The notes beneath the pieces are model-generated. The model was not told the DNA's origin and ran no database searches. It saw only the letters and a list, made by a program, of their open reading frames with translations. Of a stretch of 64,000 nucleotides of DNA, positions 7,928-16,173 are shown piece by piece. This DNA is from Lentisphaerae bacterium GWF2_50_93. Lineage in GTDB: Bacteria; Verrucomicrobiota; Lentisphaeria; Victivallales; GWF2-50-93. A program made the translations under genes and the position numbers. Positions within the stretch are counted from its first letter, which is position 1. Each line of letters starts with the position of its first letter. The stretch covers positions 1 to 64,000 of the forward strand of contig MHBI01000089.1 in assembly GCA_001804815.1 (NCBI GenBank), written 5' to 3'.

Positions 7928-10045
7928 ATGAATGAGAAAAAAGTGAATGTTGACATCGGCAACGGCCGTGTCATCGAAATTTCAACCGGAAAACTTGCGA
8001 ACCTCGCAAACGGCGCCTGCGTGATCAAGCTCGGGGAGACTGTCATCCTCGTCGCAGCATGCACAGGCCCCGCCAAGGAAGGCGGCGATTTCCTGCCGCT
8101 CCAGGTCGACTACCGCGAAAAATACAGTGCCGCAGGACGCTTCCCCGGTGGCTATATCAAGAGGGAAGGCAGACCCAGCGACAAGGAAATATTGACATGC
8201 AGGATGACTGACAGGCCCGTAAGGCCTCTCTTCCCTGAAGGTTTCTTCAATGAAATCCAGATACAGGCCCTCCTGCTCAGTTCCGACGGTGAAAACGAGT
8301 CGGATGTGCTCACAATGCTCGGAGCTTCAGTGGCTCTCACCCTTTCAGACATGCCGTTCCTCGGACCGATCGGCGCGTTGCGCGTCGGATATGTGGACGG
8401 TAAGTTTGTCGCCAATCCCACACACGATGAAAGGGCGAAAAGCCAACTGGAGCTTGTCTATGCAGGCGTTGCCGACAAGGTCATCATGATCGAAGGCGAT
8501 GCGAAGGAATGTTCCGAGGACCTTCTCCGCGATGCGATGAGCTTCGCGAATGAAATCGTCAAGAAGCAGATCGTGGCCCAGAAGGAACTTGCGGCATCCG
8601 CCGGCAGGAAGAAGAAGGAACCCACGCTCCACCTGGTCCCCGCCGAAGTCAAGGATGCAGTCCATAGCTTCTGCAAGGGAAAGATTGAAGGCGCATGCCT
8701 CATCAACAGCAAGGAGGAGAGATACGCCGCCCTTAATATGATATTTGAAGGCATTGAGTCTTCCGTAAAACCCCAGTTCGATGGAAAAGTCGAGGATCTC
8801 GATGTCAAGCTCAAGATGTGCTTCGACCATCTTACTGAAAAGACCATCAGGACCGCCATCGTGGAAAAAGGCGTACGTCCGGACGGAAGAGGAATGGACG
8901 ACCTGCGCCAGATCAGCTGCGAAGTCGGCGTACTCCCCAGGGTACATGGAAGCGGTCTTTTCACACGCGGTGAAACTCAGGCCCTCGTGATCGTCACCCT
9001 CGGCGCCGGAAGCGACGCACAGGACAGCGATCCTATAACAGGAGGAATAAGCACAAAGCAGTTCTTCCTTCATTACAATTTCCCTAATTTCAGCGTAAAC
9101 GAGGTCGGCAGGATCTCCGGACCCGGACGCAGGGAGATCGGACATGGAAATCTCGCCGAGCGCTCGCTCGCCCAGATGATGCCCGATGATTATCCTTATA
9201 CTGTAAGATGCGTTTCCGAGATCATGGCTTCCAACGGTTCAACATCGATGGCAAGCGTATGCGGTGGAACACTCGCCCTCCTGGATGCAGGCGTACTTCT
9301 CAAGGCTCCTGTGGCGGGAATATCCTGCGGACTCATCTGTGAAGGAGACAAAAATATCCTTCTCACAGACATCATCGGTGCGGAAGATCATTACGGCGAC
9401 ATGGACTTCAAGGTCTGTGGAACCAGGAACGGCATCACAGGATTCCAGCTCGATCTCAAGATCCCAGGAATTTCAATCGACCTGCTCTACCAGGCCATGA
9501 AGCGCAATCTCGATTCAAGATTGAAGATACTTGACATGATGAATGCATGCATCGCAGAGCCCAGGGCCGAAATGAGCAAGTACGCCCCTCGCATCATAGC
9601 AATGAAGATCAACACTGAGAAGATCGGCGCCCTCATCGGACCCGGTGGCAGCGTGATCCGTGGTATCACTGAATCGACAGGCGCCCAGATCGACATCGAC
9701 GACGACGGCACTGTCAAGATCTTCGCCGCCAACAAGGAATCTCTTGATGCAGCCACCAAGGCTGTGCAGGACATCACAGCTGAAGTCGAAGTAGGAAAGA
9801 TATACCGTGGCAGAGTCACCGGAATGAAGGAATTCGGCGTGTTCGTCGAAATAATTCCTGGACAGGACGGACTCCTCCACATTTCCGAAATGGCGAACTA
9901 CAGGGTCAACAAGGTTACGGACATCTGCCAGGAAGGCGACATGGTGACTGTCAAGGTCATCGGTGTCGACGACCGCGGCAAGATCCGCCTCAGCCGCAAG
10001 GCAGCCCTCGAGGAACTCGACGACAAAGGTGAAGAGAAGAAATAA
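7928..10045 (+). CDS. pnp: Polyribonucleotide nucleotidyltransferase (PNPase)
   Basis: A phosphorolytic 3'-5' exoribonuclease and degradosome core enzyme. The 705 residues are full length. Two RNase PH-like domains are joined by a helical linker, and the active-site half starts around FTRGETQALV. A KH domain follows with IGALIGPGGSVIRGITESTG (about 560-580), then an S1 domain (GKIYRGRVTGMKEFGVFVEI and GLLHISEMA). AGAAAG precedes the start. Clear terminator downstream. Confidence 0.97.
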   Translation: MNEKKVNVDIGNGRVIEISTGKLANLANGACVIKLGETVILVAACTGPAKEGGDFLPLQVDYREKYSAAGRFPGGYIKREGRPSDKEILTCRMTDRPVRPLFPEGFFNEIQIQALLLSSDGENESDVLTMLGASVALTLSDMPFLGPIGALRVGYVDGKFVANPTHDERAKSQLELVYAGVADKVIMIEGDAKECSEDLLRDAMSFANEIVKKQIVAQKELAASAGRKKKEPTLHLVPAEVKDAVHSFCKGKIEGACLINSKEERYAALNMIFEGIESSVKPQFDGKVEDLDVKLKMCFDHLTEKTIRTAIVEKGVRPDGRGMDDLRQISCEVGVLPRVHGSGLFTRGETQALVIVTLGAGSDAQDSDPITGGISTKQFFLHYNFPNFSVNEVGRISGPGRREIGHGNLAERSLAQMMPDDYPYTVRCVSEIMASNGSTSMASVCGGTLALLDAGVLLKAPVAGISCGLICEGDKNILLTDIIGAEDHYGDMDFKVCGTRNGITGFQLDLKIPGISIDLLYQAMKRNLDSRLKILDMMNACIAEPRAEMSKYAPRIIAMKINTEKIGALIGPGGSVIRGITESTGAQIDIDDDGTVKIFAANKESLDAATKAVQDITAEVEVGKIYRGRVTGMKEFGVFVEIIPGQDGLLHISEMANYRVNKVTDICQEGDMVTVKVIGVDDRGKIRLSRKAALEELDDKGEEKK

Positions 10046-10086
10046 TTTTTCCGCAGGATTGCGTAAGAATTCATAAATGGTAATAC

Positions 10087-10120
10087 AAAACGGCTCCGGA
10101 AATCCGGAGCCGTTTTTTTT
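10087..10120 (+). terminator. Rho-independent terminator of pnp
   Basis: The stem CGGCTCCGGA/TCCGGAGCCG (10091-10112) is preceded by A-rich sequence and followed by T8 (10113-10120). Confidence 0.92.
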
Positions 10121-10121
10121 A

Positions 10122-10195
10122 TGGGGAGCGCTGGCCTCTGGCCGGCAATAAACAATGCGGTACAGGCGGGACGGGACGCCTGTACCGCATTGTTT
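10122..10195. repeat. Dispersed hairpin repeat with a perfect 19-bp inverted repeat
   Basis: AAACAATGCGGTACAGGCG (10150-10168) is matched exactly by its reverse complement at 10177-10195, with an 8-base loop. It is preceded by the GC-rich palindromic segment GCGCTGGCCTCTGGCCGGC. The core GGTACAGGCG/CGCCTGTACC resembles the hairpin at 59208-59230. The element sits between the pnp terminator and the next gene. Confidence 0.75.
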
Positions 10196-10243
10196 AAGAT
10201 CTCCTGGAATGTATTTTCAGGATTCCAAGCTATATTATCCGTT

Positions 10244-11671
10244 ATGGCCAAGGCAGTCAAAAAAACTTCAGTGGACAAGGAGGTTCGGGATGAAATCGCC
10301 GGATTGAAGGTTCTTGCCATGGACTCCCTTGCCAGCTTCAATGTCCTTTTTGAGCACACATCGGATAAGGAGCTCAAGATCCTCGAACTTGGGCACAGCG
10401 AGCTTCTTTCTCTTTTTTCCAAGATCCTTTTCGCGGTCAATTCCGAGCTTGACCAGCTTCTGGCAGATCCAAGTGCAGCTTCCCGCAGAAGCCGCATATC
10501 CGGGAGCGTCCCTGATTCAATAGACTACATGAACTCCCTCCTCACCCAGTGCAGGAAGCAGAACTTCAGCGATATACTCATTGCGGCCATCATTGAGGCC
10601 GCGACTCTTGATCAGACCCGCAGGAATGAAAAGAAGGATGACGAGATAATCAAGTTCAAGCTCGCACATGGCGACAGGCTGGTAAAGTCAGGGATCAAGC
10701 TCCTGGTTGATTACACGGACCTCCTTTCAAGGCTCGATGATACTGGGAGCTCTCTTTCGCGGCTTTCACCTTCGATGCGGGACAAGATTTCATCATCGGA
10801 AATATTCAATTCAAAGACAGACCTTAAATCAATGCTTATCTCCGAGCTTCAGGAGCGTTTCCAGAAAATGGATCCTTTTCTCTCGGGCGACAGGGCGTTC
10901 CGTTATTCGGAAACAAAATTCTTCCCTGCCAATCTCGGACCAGTCAGGCCGATCAACCAGTTCTACGGATTCCTGCCAGCGAAGGAGTTTTTCAGGAAAT
11001 ATCTTTCGGCTTTCTCTTTGAAAGGCCAGAATTTCCCCCTGCTGATCTCAAGTCTTCCAGGACTGGGCAAGACACATTTCACGATTTCATATACGCTTTC
11101 CTTCGACAATCTGACGCTGATCCTCTGCGAACCGCACCATCTGGAGAAACCGTTGGTGGACATCATACAGATATTGGGCAAGCGCTCCAACAGGCGGTTC
11201 GTCCTCTTCTTCGACGATGTCGATACCAGGAAGATCGACTGGTACTATTTCAGGACCAATATCGGAGGCAGCTGCGTGCTTCCTGAGAACATCACCGTAA
11301 TAATAGCGTCGAACTACGAGTATCCGGCGAATATCCTGAGCCGTGGTGGCGGTTTTACATTTCCGTTCTTCGACGAGATAACATGCCAGGAAATGGTACA
11401 TGACTTCCTCATGTCCATGGGGATGAAGGCTCCAAACAAGGAACTCGTCTCCGTGATCGCCGCGGATTATGTCGAGGAGTTCGGGCAGCATGTCTTTGAG
11501 GAGCTCAGCCCCAGAACCCTCGTCAGATACCTTGAACGCTACCATAGCGACACTGTCAAGCGCAAGAAGGCTCTCGACATGGCCAGGCAGGATGTCACAA
11601 CCGCCCCTGACGCCATGTGCTTCTATGAGGCGAACCAGAAAGTCATCCAGAGGCTGAAAGACAGCATATAA
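10244..11671 (+). CDS. AAA+ family ATPase, possibly DUF815-related
   Basis: A 475-residue protein. Residues 1-235 are helical and unrecognised, and residues about 240-460 form an AAA+ module. The P-loop reads SSLPGLGKTHF, with Ser in place of the usual first Gly. Walker B is RFVLFFDDVD, sensor 1 is VIIASNYEYP, and a helical lid follows ending in ELSPRTLVRYLERY. The layout recalls DUF815-type ATPases; this is a family-level guess. I chose ATG at 10244. The frame is open further upstream, but that part is made of the palindromic repeat at 10122-10195. Its role is unknown; it is monocistronic apart from a tiny frame downstream. Confidence 0.7.
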   Translation: MAKAVKKTSVDKEVRDEIAGLKVLAMDSLASFNVLFEHTSDKELKILELGHSELLSLFSKILFAVNSELDQLLADPSAASRRSRISGSVPDSIDYMNSLLTQCRKQNFSDILIAAIIEAATLDQTRRNEKKDDEIIKFKLAHGDRLVKSGIKLLVDYTDLLSRLDDTGSSLSRLSPSMRDKISSSEIFNSKTDLKSMLISELQERFQKMDPFLSGDRAFRYSETKFFPANLGPVRPINQFYGFLPAKEFFRKYLSAFSLKGQNFPLLISSLPGLGKTHFTISYTLSFDNLTLILCEPHHLEKPLVDIIQILGKRSNRRFVLFFDDVDTRKIDWYYFRTNIGGSCVLPENITVIIASNYEYPANILSRGGGFTFPFFDEITCQEMVHDFLMSMGMKAPNKELVSVIAADYVEEFGQHVFEELSPRTLVRYLERYHSDTVKRKKALDMARQDVTTAPDAMCFYEANQKVIQRLKDSI

Positions 11672-11672
11672 G

Positions 11673-11762
11673 ATGTGGTTTATTGAAAAGGATTTCTCTG
11701 TGCCGAGGCTTCTCGGAGTCCTGGTGATATTTTCAGGCGTATGCCTGATAGGATTCTCATGA
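11673..11762 (+). CDS. Possible 29-residue single-helix membrane peptide
   Basis: ATG one base after the stop of the AAA+ gene opens a 29-codon frame ending in TGA at 11760. It encodes MWFIEKDFSVPRLLGVLVIF and then SGVCLIGFS, one clear hydrophobic helix. There is no separate ribosome site, so translation would depend on coupling. It overlaps the 3' end of the convergent CHAD gene by six bases. It may be a small membrane protein or the remnant of a larger transporter. Confidence 0.3.
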   Translation: MWFIEKDFSVPRLLGVLVIFSGVCLIGFS

Positions 11763-12695
11763 GTTCCCTCTGAAGGACGTGATATCCTTCATCGAATCGC
11801 GCAGGATAGAAAAAAACTTCTCCCTGCTTTTACGGACTGTCTCATCCTGGAGATTTCTGATTTTCCCTAAAGCCTTCGACTTTGCCAGCGCCGGATGAGT
11901 CCTAATGAACGAATCCAGCTTCGCCCCGGCGGTGACAGCGTCCTGATGCGTGCCCAGCACGCGCTGAAGTGCGATAAGCTTTTCCGCAAGCGCCTCAGCA
12001 GGTACTCCCGGCAGATTAATGAATATTTCGGTCGCATACCTGAATTTCCTGCACCTGATCCTGAACTCATGCATCTCCGGATCGGTAGAATCATTTCTGA
12101 GTTCCTTTGAGCATTTTACCATCTTGTCAATGCACTTGTCCATGCACGCCTTGGCAGTTTCAATGACTTTGGCATTTCCTTCGACGGATTCCGATGTGAG
12201 CCCTTTCGCTATGAAGCTGGAGAATTTCCTCTTGAATTTCCTGTGCTCCGCTGATGCGAGTTTCGCAAGAACGGCTCCCTTCCTGAGCTTTCTCCGCCTG
12301 GAAAAGAAATTCCTATATTTGTGGAAGTCGCCTTGGTCTTCATGTGTCATCAAGCGGGCAGCCTTCTCATCAAGGAATTCCAGATATACATCCGTATCCC
12401 TGGACTTCCCAAGGACAGGCGCCAGAGACTTCAGATTTTCCTTGAAGTATGCTGATTCTTTTTCATCGATAATATTTCCGAAGACGGCCAGCGCTACGCG
12501 CAGGCGTTTCGAAGCCACGCGCAGATAATGCAGGAATTCCGGATCCCGGTCTTCCAGTGTCCCCTTTTCATTCAACAGCATGTTCCGGTAATAATATGCA
12601 AACGATGCAATTGCGGCATCCCTGATTGACATGTCCTCCCTCAGCTCAGGAGTCTTGCCGTTTACAGGCGCCATTTTTTTGTTCTTCTGTTTCAT
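11757..12695 (-). CDS. CHAD domain protein
   Basis: CHAD domains are helical bundles rich in conserved His, Arg and Lys, and are linked to polyphosphate binding. The protein is 312 residues long from ATG at 12695. The two CHAD half-repeats are visible as FLHYLRVASKRLRVALAVF and MHEFRIRCRKFRYATEIF, each with the H-x3-R-x2-K/R-x-R pattern, and the protein is strongly basic. The frame is open up to 12815, but the extra 40 residues lie opposite a plus-strand gene remnant and I leave them out. No CYTH or ppk gene is nearby. Confidence 0.88.
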   Translation of the reverse strand: MKQKNKKMAPVNGKTPELREDMSIRDAAIASFAYYYRNMLLNEKGTLEDRDPEFLHYLRVASKRLRVALAVFGNIIDEKESAYFKENLKSLAPVLGKSRDTDVYLEFLDEKAARLMTHEDQGDFHKYRNFFSRRRKLRKGAVLAKLASAEHRKFKRKFSSFIAKGLTSESVEGNAKVIETAKACMDKCIDKMVKCSKELRNDSTDPEMHEFRIRCRKFRYATEIFINLPGVPAEALAEKLIALQRVLGTHQDAVTAGAKLDSFIRTHPALAKSKALGKIRNLQDETVRKSREKFFSILRDSMKDITSFRGNS

Positions 12696-12722
12696 ATGAA
12701 GTAATGTTCCGCTCAATGCTGA

Positions 12723-12914
12723 AAAGTCAACAACAAGGATTCTTTCAAAAACGGCAAGCTCAAGAAGGCGACGCTTCTGGACGCCAACTTCTATCCTGCA
12801 GATACCAAGGTACAAGCCGTCGCGGGTGGTGGCGCCCTTGCTGCGATCCCTCCGCCGAACGGGATGTATCAGGGCACTCCAACTTTTGAAATCAGCTCAA
12901 AAGAGGCAGTTTAG
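12723..12914 (+). pseudogene. Orphan C-terminal coding fragment (63 codons, no start)
   Basis: Between a TGA (12720) and a TAG (12912) the plus strand is open for 63 codons with the genome's normal codon preference (AAG, GGC, GCC, CTC, GAC). It reads like a genuine protein end: FKNGKLKKATLLDANFYPAD, then VAGGGALAAIPPPNG and TFEISSKEAV. There is no usable start codon or ribosome site. GAGGCA...TGCCTC (12903-12924) forms a hairpin over the stop. I read it as the tail of a gene whose 5' part has been deleted. The family is not recognised. Confidence 0.42.
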
Positions 12915-12948
12915 AAATTGCCTCAAATAACTGGTTTGTTTATTTTTA

Positions 12949-12988
12949 GTACGGATTAAGTAAACGACATAGTTTGCTTAATCCGTAC
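12949..12988. repeat. 17-bp inverted repeat at the end of the radical SAM gene
   Basis: GTACGGATTAAGTAAAC (12949-12965) pairs with GTTTGCTTAATCCGTAC (12972-12988) with one wobble and a 6-base loop. The right arm covers the last codons and stop of the leftward radical SAM gene. There is no clear U-tract on either side, so terminator function is uncertain. Confidence 0.55.
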
Positions 12989-14672
12989 GAGTGATGCTGA
13001 GCATCCTGTTTCCATGAGCCGAATAGAAACGGTATATGAGCTTCTTCCTTGCGATCTTCGCATTTGCGTCAAGCCAGAGAGCGCCCGCATTGAAACTGAA
13101 TAAACCCTTGATGATTCGTGATGGAGGAATGGAGTCGGCAGATGAATATATTGTTTTTTCCCGTGTCTTATCCGCCTCCGTCCAAGGGTTTATCTTTTCT
13201 GTTTCCATGTTGAACCTGTGAGCCGAGAAACCGCAGGCAAGCCAGAAGAAAACTGTCAGCTCCGAAAGAAGAGGATCATTCTTGTCGGCATATTCCTTTA
13301 TTAGCAGAAGACGCCTGTCCAGATGCTCTTTCTGCTCCGGATCCGAATTCCGTTCGAGATATTCCAGGAATTTAACAATGAATTCTCTGTCCTTTCTATA
13401 TCCGAACCTGAAAAGATTTTTAAGCTTCCCATAGTTCAGGAATGAATCGAGCATCCTTGAAAGGTTCTTTGTCCTGAGAAGCTCTGACCTTTTCATCTGC
13501 GCAGTTTTTAGAACCTCATACGGGGGCAGGGGATTCCAGACTAGCCCCCTGGGCGGATTTGAACATATCGGCGTGCCGGGCAGGATCTTGAGGTTTTCAA
13601 GCTGGATTTCATGTGGATTCAGGACTATGAGTTTACGGACGTCAGCCAATACGTCATGATATTTCTGAAGAGGGAGTCCTGCAATCAGATCGGTATGGAT
13701 TTGAGCGTTCTCAAGTGAAACAAGTCTTTTGAGCCCGGATGCCATCTTTGCGGATGAACCGAACCTTCTTATAGCATTCAGGCTTCTTGTGCAGAAAGTC
13801 TGGATTCCAGCTTCAATGTGGAGCTTGCCTTGCTTGAACATGGAAAGCTGTCCCATGAGTTCATCGTCCACAAGCGCGGGATTTATTTCGAGATGGAATC
13901 TTGTATCGCAATATTCCCTGAAAAGTCCGAGTAGTGCCTTTGCGCGCGGTTTATCCTCATTGAATGTGCGGTCCACAATCCGGATGTCGCGGATTCCAGC
14001 ATCGTGCAGGCATTCGATCTCACATTTGATTCTCCCGAGGCTGAAGCATCGCGTACCTTCGGACAGGGCGCTTGTGCAGAAGCTGCATCTGCCGCTGCAG
14101 CCGCGCGAGGTCTCGATCTGGCAGAAAGGCCTGTCAGTTGAGAAATATCCTTTTTCGTAGGGTGAAGGTATTCCATCGAGATCACCTGCGAATTTCGCAA
14201 ATCCGCCGTCATGGTATTTTTCGTCGAGAATGAAGCACGCCCCTGGGACATCCTTCCATTCTGACGGACTGGCAATATTGGCGAGGATCAGATGGAAACT
14301 GGTTTCATCTCCTCTCAGGACTGCGCTGATCTCCGGGTTTCGCCTGAGGAACTTTTTATTGTCTCCGAGGAATTCGGGACCACCTAGGAAAATCCGCGTA
14401 CGCTGATTTTCTTTTTTATATCTTTTCAGGAGATTCAGGGAATATTCATGGTTGAAGAGGTAGAGAGTACCGCATATGACATCGGGGCTCAGGGTGGCGA
14501 GATTGCTTAGGATCTTCTCCGGAACATCATTTGCTGTTGCGCATATGTGTTCCCATTTCCAGGCAGGGGACATCTTTTCCGTGAACGCGCGGAGATATCC
14601 GTACGAAAGCATCGTATGCGAATACGAGGAGTTGACTTCGAGGAAGGTGATGTTTTTTTGCGATTTAAGCAT
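12978..14672 (-). CDS. B12-binding domain radical SAM protein
   Basis: A 564-residue enzyme. The N-terminal 150 residues have the cobalamin-binding Rossmann layout of this superfamily (NSSYSHTMLSYGYLRAF, then RIFLGGPEF and AVLRGDET). The radical SAM core starts with the cluster motif CSGRCSFC about residue 193. A C-terminal all-helical region of about 170 residues follows, possibly of the DUF4080 kind. The substrate is unknown; relatives do methylations or rearrangements. I chose ATG at 14672 (MLKSQKNITF). A TTG at 14735 would add 21 residues. It is monocistronic. Confidence 0.8.
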   Translation of the reverse strand: MLKSQKNITFLEVNSSYSHTMLSYGYLRAFTEKMSPAWKWEHICATANDVPEKILSNLATLSPDVICGTLYLFNHEYSLNLLKRYKKENQRTRIFLGGPEFLGDNKKFLRRNPEISAVLRGDETSFHLILANIASPSEWKDVPGACFILDEKYHDGGFAKFAGDLDGIPSPYEKGYFSTDRPFCQIETSRGCSGRCSFCTSALSEGTRCFSLGRIKCEIECLHDAGIRDIRIVDRTFNEDKPRAKALLGLFREYCDTRFHLEINPALVDDELMGQLSMFKQGKLHIEAGIQTFCTRSLNAIRRFGSSAKMASGLKRLVSLENAQIHTDLIAGLPLQKYHDVLADVRKLIVLNPHEIQLENLKILPGTPICSNPPRGLVWNPLPPYEVLKTAQMKRSELLRTKNLSRMLDSFLNYGKLKNLFRFGYRKDREFIVKFLEYLERNSDPEQKEHLDRRLLLIKEYADKNDPLLSELTVFFWLACGFSAHRFNMETEKINPWTEADKTREKTIYSSADSIPPSRIIKGLFSFNAGALWLDANAKIARKKLIYRFYSAHGNRMLSITRTD

Positions 14673-14849
14673 GTTTGTTACAATAGAATGCAAGGGGGAA
14701 TTGTCCAGCGTGTCCTTGGTTGAAAAATTGAACAATCCCGTGGTCGTGCTATATCCAGCAATAGCGTATATGTAGTATGCAGATAAGATTGGAACGATAG
14801 TCTATCTGGAATTGTTTATGGGATATATTGAGTAAAAAGGAGGCATGCA

Positions 14850-15041
14850 ATGGAAAAAGCGAAATATACATACTGGCAGGATGACGGCTATTGGCTGGGC
14901 TATCTTGAGGAATATCCCGATTATGTGACACAGGGGACTTCCCTTGAGGACTTGCAGGAACATCTTAAGGATCTCCACCATGACCTTTCGAAAGGCCTTG
15001 TGCCGCATGTCAGGCATGTCGGAGAACTCCAGCTGGCATGA
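14850..15041 (+). CDS. hicB: HicB-like antitoxin-family protein
   Basis: A 63-residue protein with the HicB half-RNase-H-like fold signature: YTYWQDDGYWLGYLEEYPDY, then VTQGTSLEDLQEHLKDLHHDL. HicB normally neutralises the mRNA interferase HicA and represses the operon. The ribosome site GGAGG precedes the ATG. The hicA that should follow is only a stub, so this is a solitary antitoxin or a relic. A second, complete hicAB pair of opposite gene order lies at 22681-23097. Confidence 0.8.
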   Translation: MEKAKYTYWQDDGYWLGYLEEYPDYVTQGTSLEDLQEHLKDLHHDLSKGLVPHVRHVGELQLA

Positions 15042-15099
15042 AAAGGAAAGATCGCATATTCATTGAATCCGCCGCGGCGGATACTTCAGTGAATATTTA
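15038..15099 (+). pseudogene. Truncated hicA remnant
   Basis: An ATG overlapping the hicB stop (ATGA, 15038-15041) begins MKRKDRIFIESAAAD. The start MKRKDxI...E matches the beginning of HicA toxins. The usual continuation with the catalytic Gly-x-His and HxIY region is absent, and the frame runs into the 3' end of the opposing hisG. The ATGA overlap is the standard hicBA junction, so a deletion probably removed most of the toxin gene. Confidence 0.45.
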
Positions 15100-15972
15100 C
15101 TACTCGACTATCTTGTTGAGCGGATACTCGACTATTCCTGATGCGCCTGCGGCCTTGAGTTCCGGAATCAGGTCGCGCACGACGTATTCGTCGACAATTG
15201 TGTTCAACGCGCACCATCCGTCCTCTGCAAGAGGGGATATTGTCGGGCGTTCAAGCGCGGGAAGCTTGCCTATGATCTTGTCCAGGTTCTTCTTCTGTAC
15301 ATTAAGCATGAGTCCGACCTTGCCTTCGGCGGCGAGCACGGCTTTGAGGAGGAGCGCGAGCTTTTCAATCTTCGCCTTCTTGAATCCATCCTTCATTGCG
15401 GCCTTGTTGGCTATGAAGCGGGTGGTGCTTTCGCAGAGGGTGTCGACGATCCTCAGCTTGTTTGCCTTGATCGATGAGCCAGTCTCGGTTATTTCAACTA
15501 TGGCGTCCGCCAGGCGGGGAGGCTTGACTTCGGTTGCGCCCCAGCTGAACTCAACTGATGCCTTGACGTTGTGCTTCTCAAGGTAGCGCTTTGTCATTCC
15601 GACTACTTCGGTCGCTATGCGTTTGCCCTCAAGATCCTTCGGCCCCTTGATCGGGGAGTCCTCAGGAACTGCGAGCACCCAGCGCAGGGGCTTGCGTCCG
15701 ACTTTTCCATAGACGAGTTCGGCGACTTCAGCCACGTCCGAACCGTTCTCGACGATCCAGTCCTTGCCGGTGAGACCGCAGTCAAGCACGCCCTCTTCGA
15801 CATAACGGGACATTTCCTGCGCCCTTATGAGCATGCATTCGATTTCCGGATCGTCTATTGTCGGATAGTATGAACGTGAGCTTATCTGGATCTTGTATCC
15901 TGCCTTCGCGAACATTTCAGCGGTTGTTACTTCAAGACTCCCCTTCGGTATGCCAAGTGATAGTTTAGACAT
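15100..15972 (-). CDS. hisG: ATP phosphoribosyltransferase, long form
   Basis: First enzyme of histidine synthesis, joining ATP and PRPP. At 290 residues it is the long HisG type, which carries its own C-terminal ACT-like regulatory domain (about 210-285) and needs no HisZ. Markers are IPKGSLEVTTAEMFAKAGY, EEGVLDCGLTGKDWI and the PRPP-binding region DAIVEITETGSSIKANKLRI. AGGAG lies before ATG at 15972. No other his gene is in the window. Confidence 0.95.
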   Translation of the reverse strand: MSKLSLGIPKGSLEVTTAEMFAKAGYKIQISSRSYYPTIDDPEIECMLIRAQEMSRYVEEGVLDCGLTGKDWIVENGSDVAEVAELVYGKVGRKPLRWVLAVPEDSPIKGPKDLEGKRIATEVVGMTKRYLEKHNVKASVEFSWGATEVKPPRLADAIVEITETGSSIKANKLRIVDTLCESTTRFIANKAAMKDGFKKAKIEKLALLLKAVLAAEGKVGLMLNVQKKNLDKIIGKLPALERPTISPLAEDGWCALNTIVDEYVVRDLIPELKAAGASGIVEYPLNKIVE

Positions 15973-16068
15973 ATGTCGTCGCTCCTATGATATGATTTAT
16001 TTTAGATTTGCTTATTTTACTCGGAGAAGCTGTTTTATCAAGATGGAAATCGTGCTTTTTGCCTAGAG

Positions 16069-16171
16069 ATGCCGTTCCATGGATGATGGGATTAATGGCA
16101 TTACTAGTTTTTCTTTTTGTGTTTAAACCCAGTCATCCATTAATCCAACAACCCATCCATCCGTCAGCTGT
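16069..16171. repeat. ATCC/GGAT intergenic repeat tract
   Basis: CCATGGATGATGGGATTAATGG on the left and CCATTAATCCAACAACCCAT on the right can pair across an AT-rich middle, giving a large imperfect hairpin. It fills the gap between hisG and the RluA gene. Similar tracts occur at 241, 2911, 31481 and 32251. Confidence 0.5.
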
Positions 16172-16173
16172 CT

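Noticed and set aside
8345..9145. 266-codon open frame antisense to pnp
   Set aside because: Shadow of PNPase codons; no domain or start signal.
10121..10243. In-frame N-terminal extension of the AAA+ ATPase
   Set aside because: The extension is made of the palindromic repeat 10122-10195; ATG at 10244 is a better start.
12696..12815. N-terminal extension of the CHAD protein
   Set aside because: It lies opposite a plus-strand gene remnant and has no CHAD character; ATG at 12695 begins the sensible protein.
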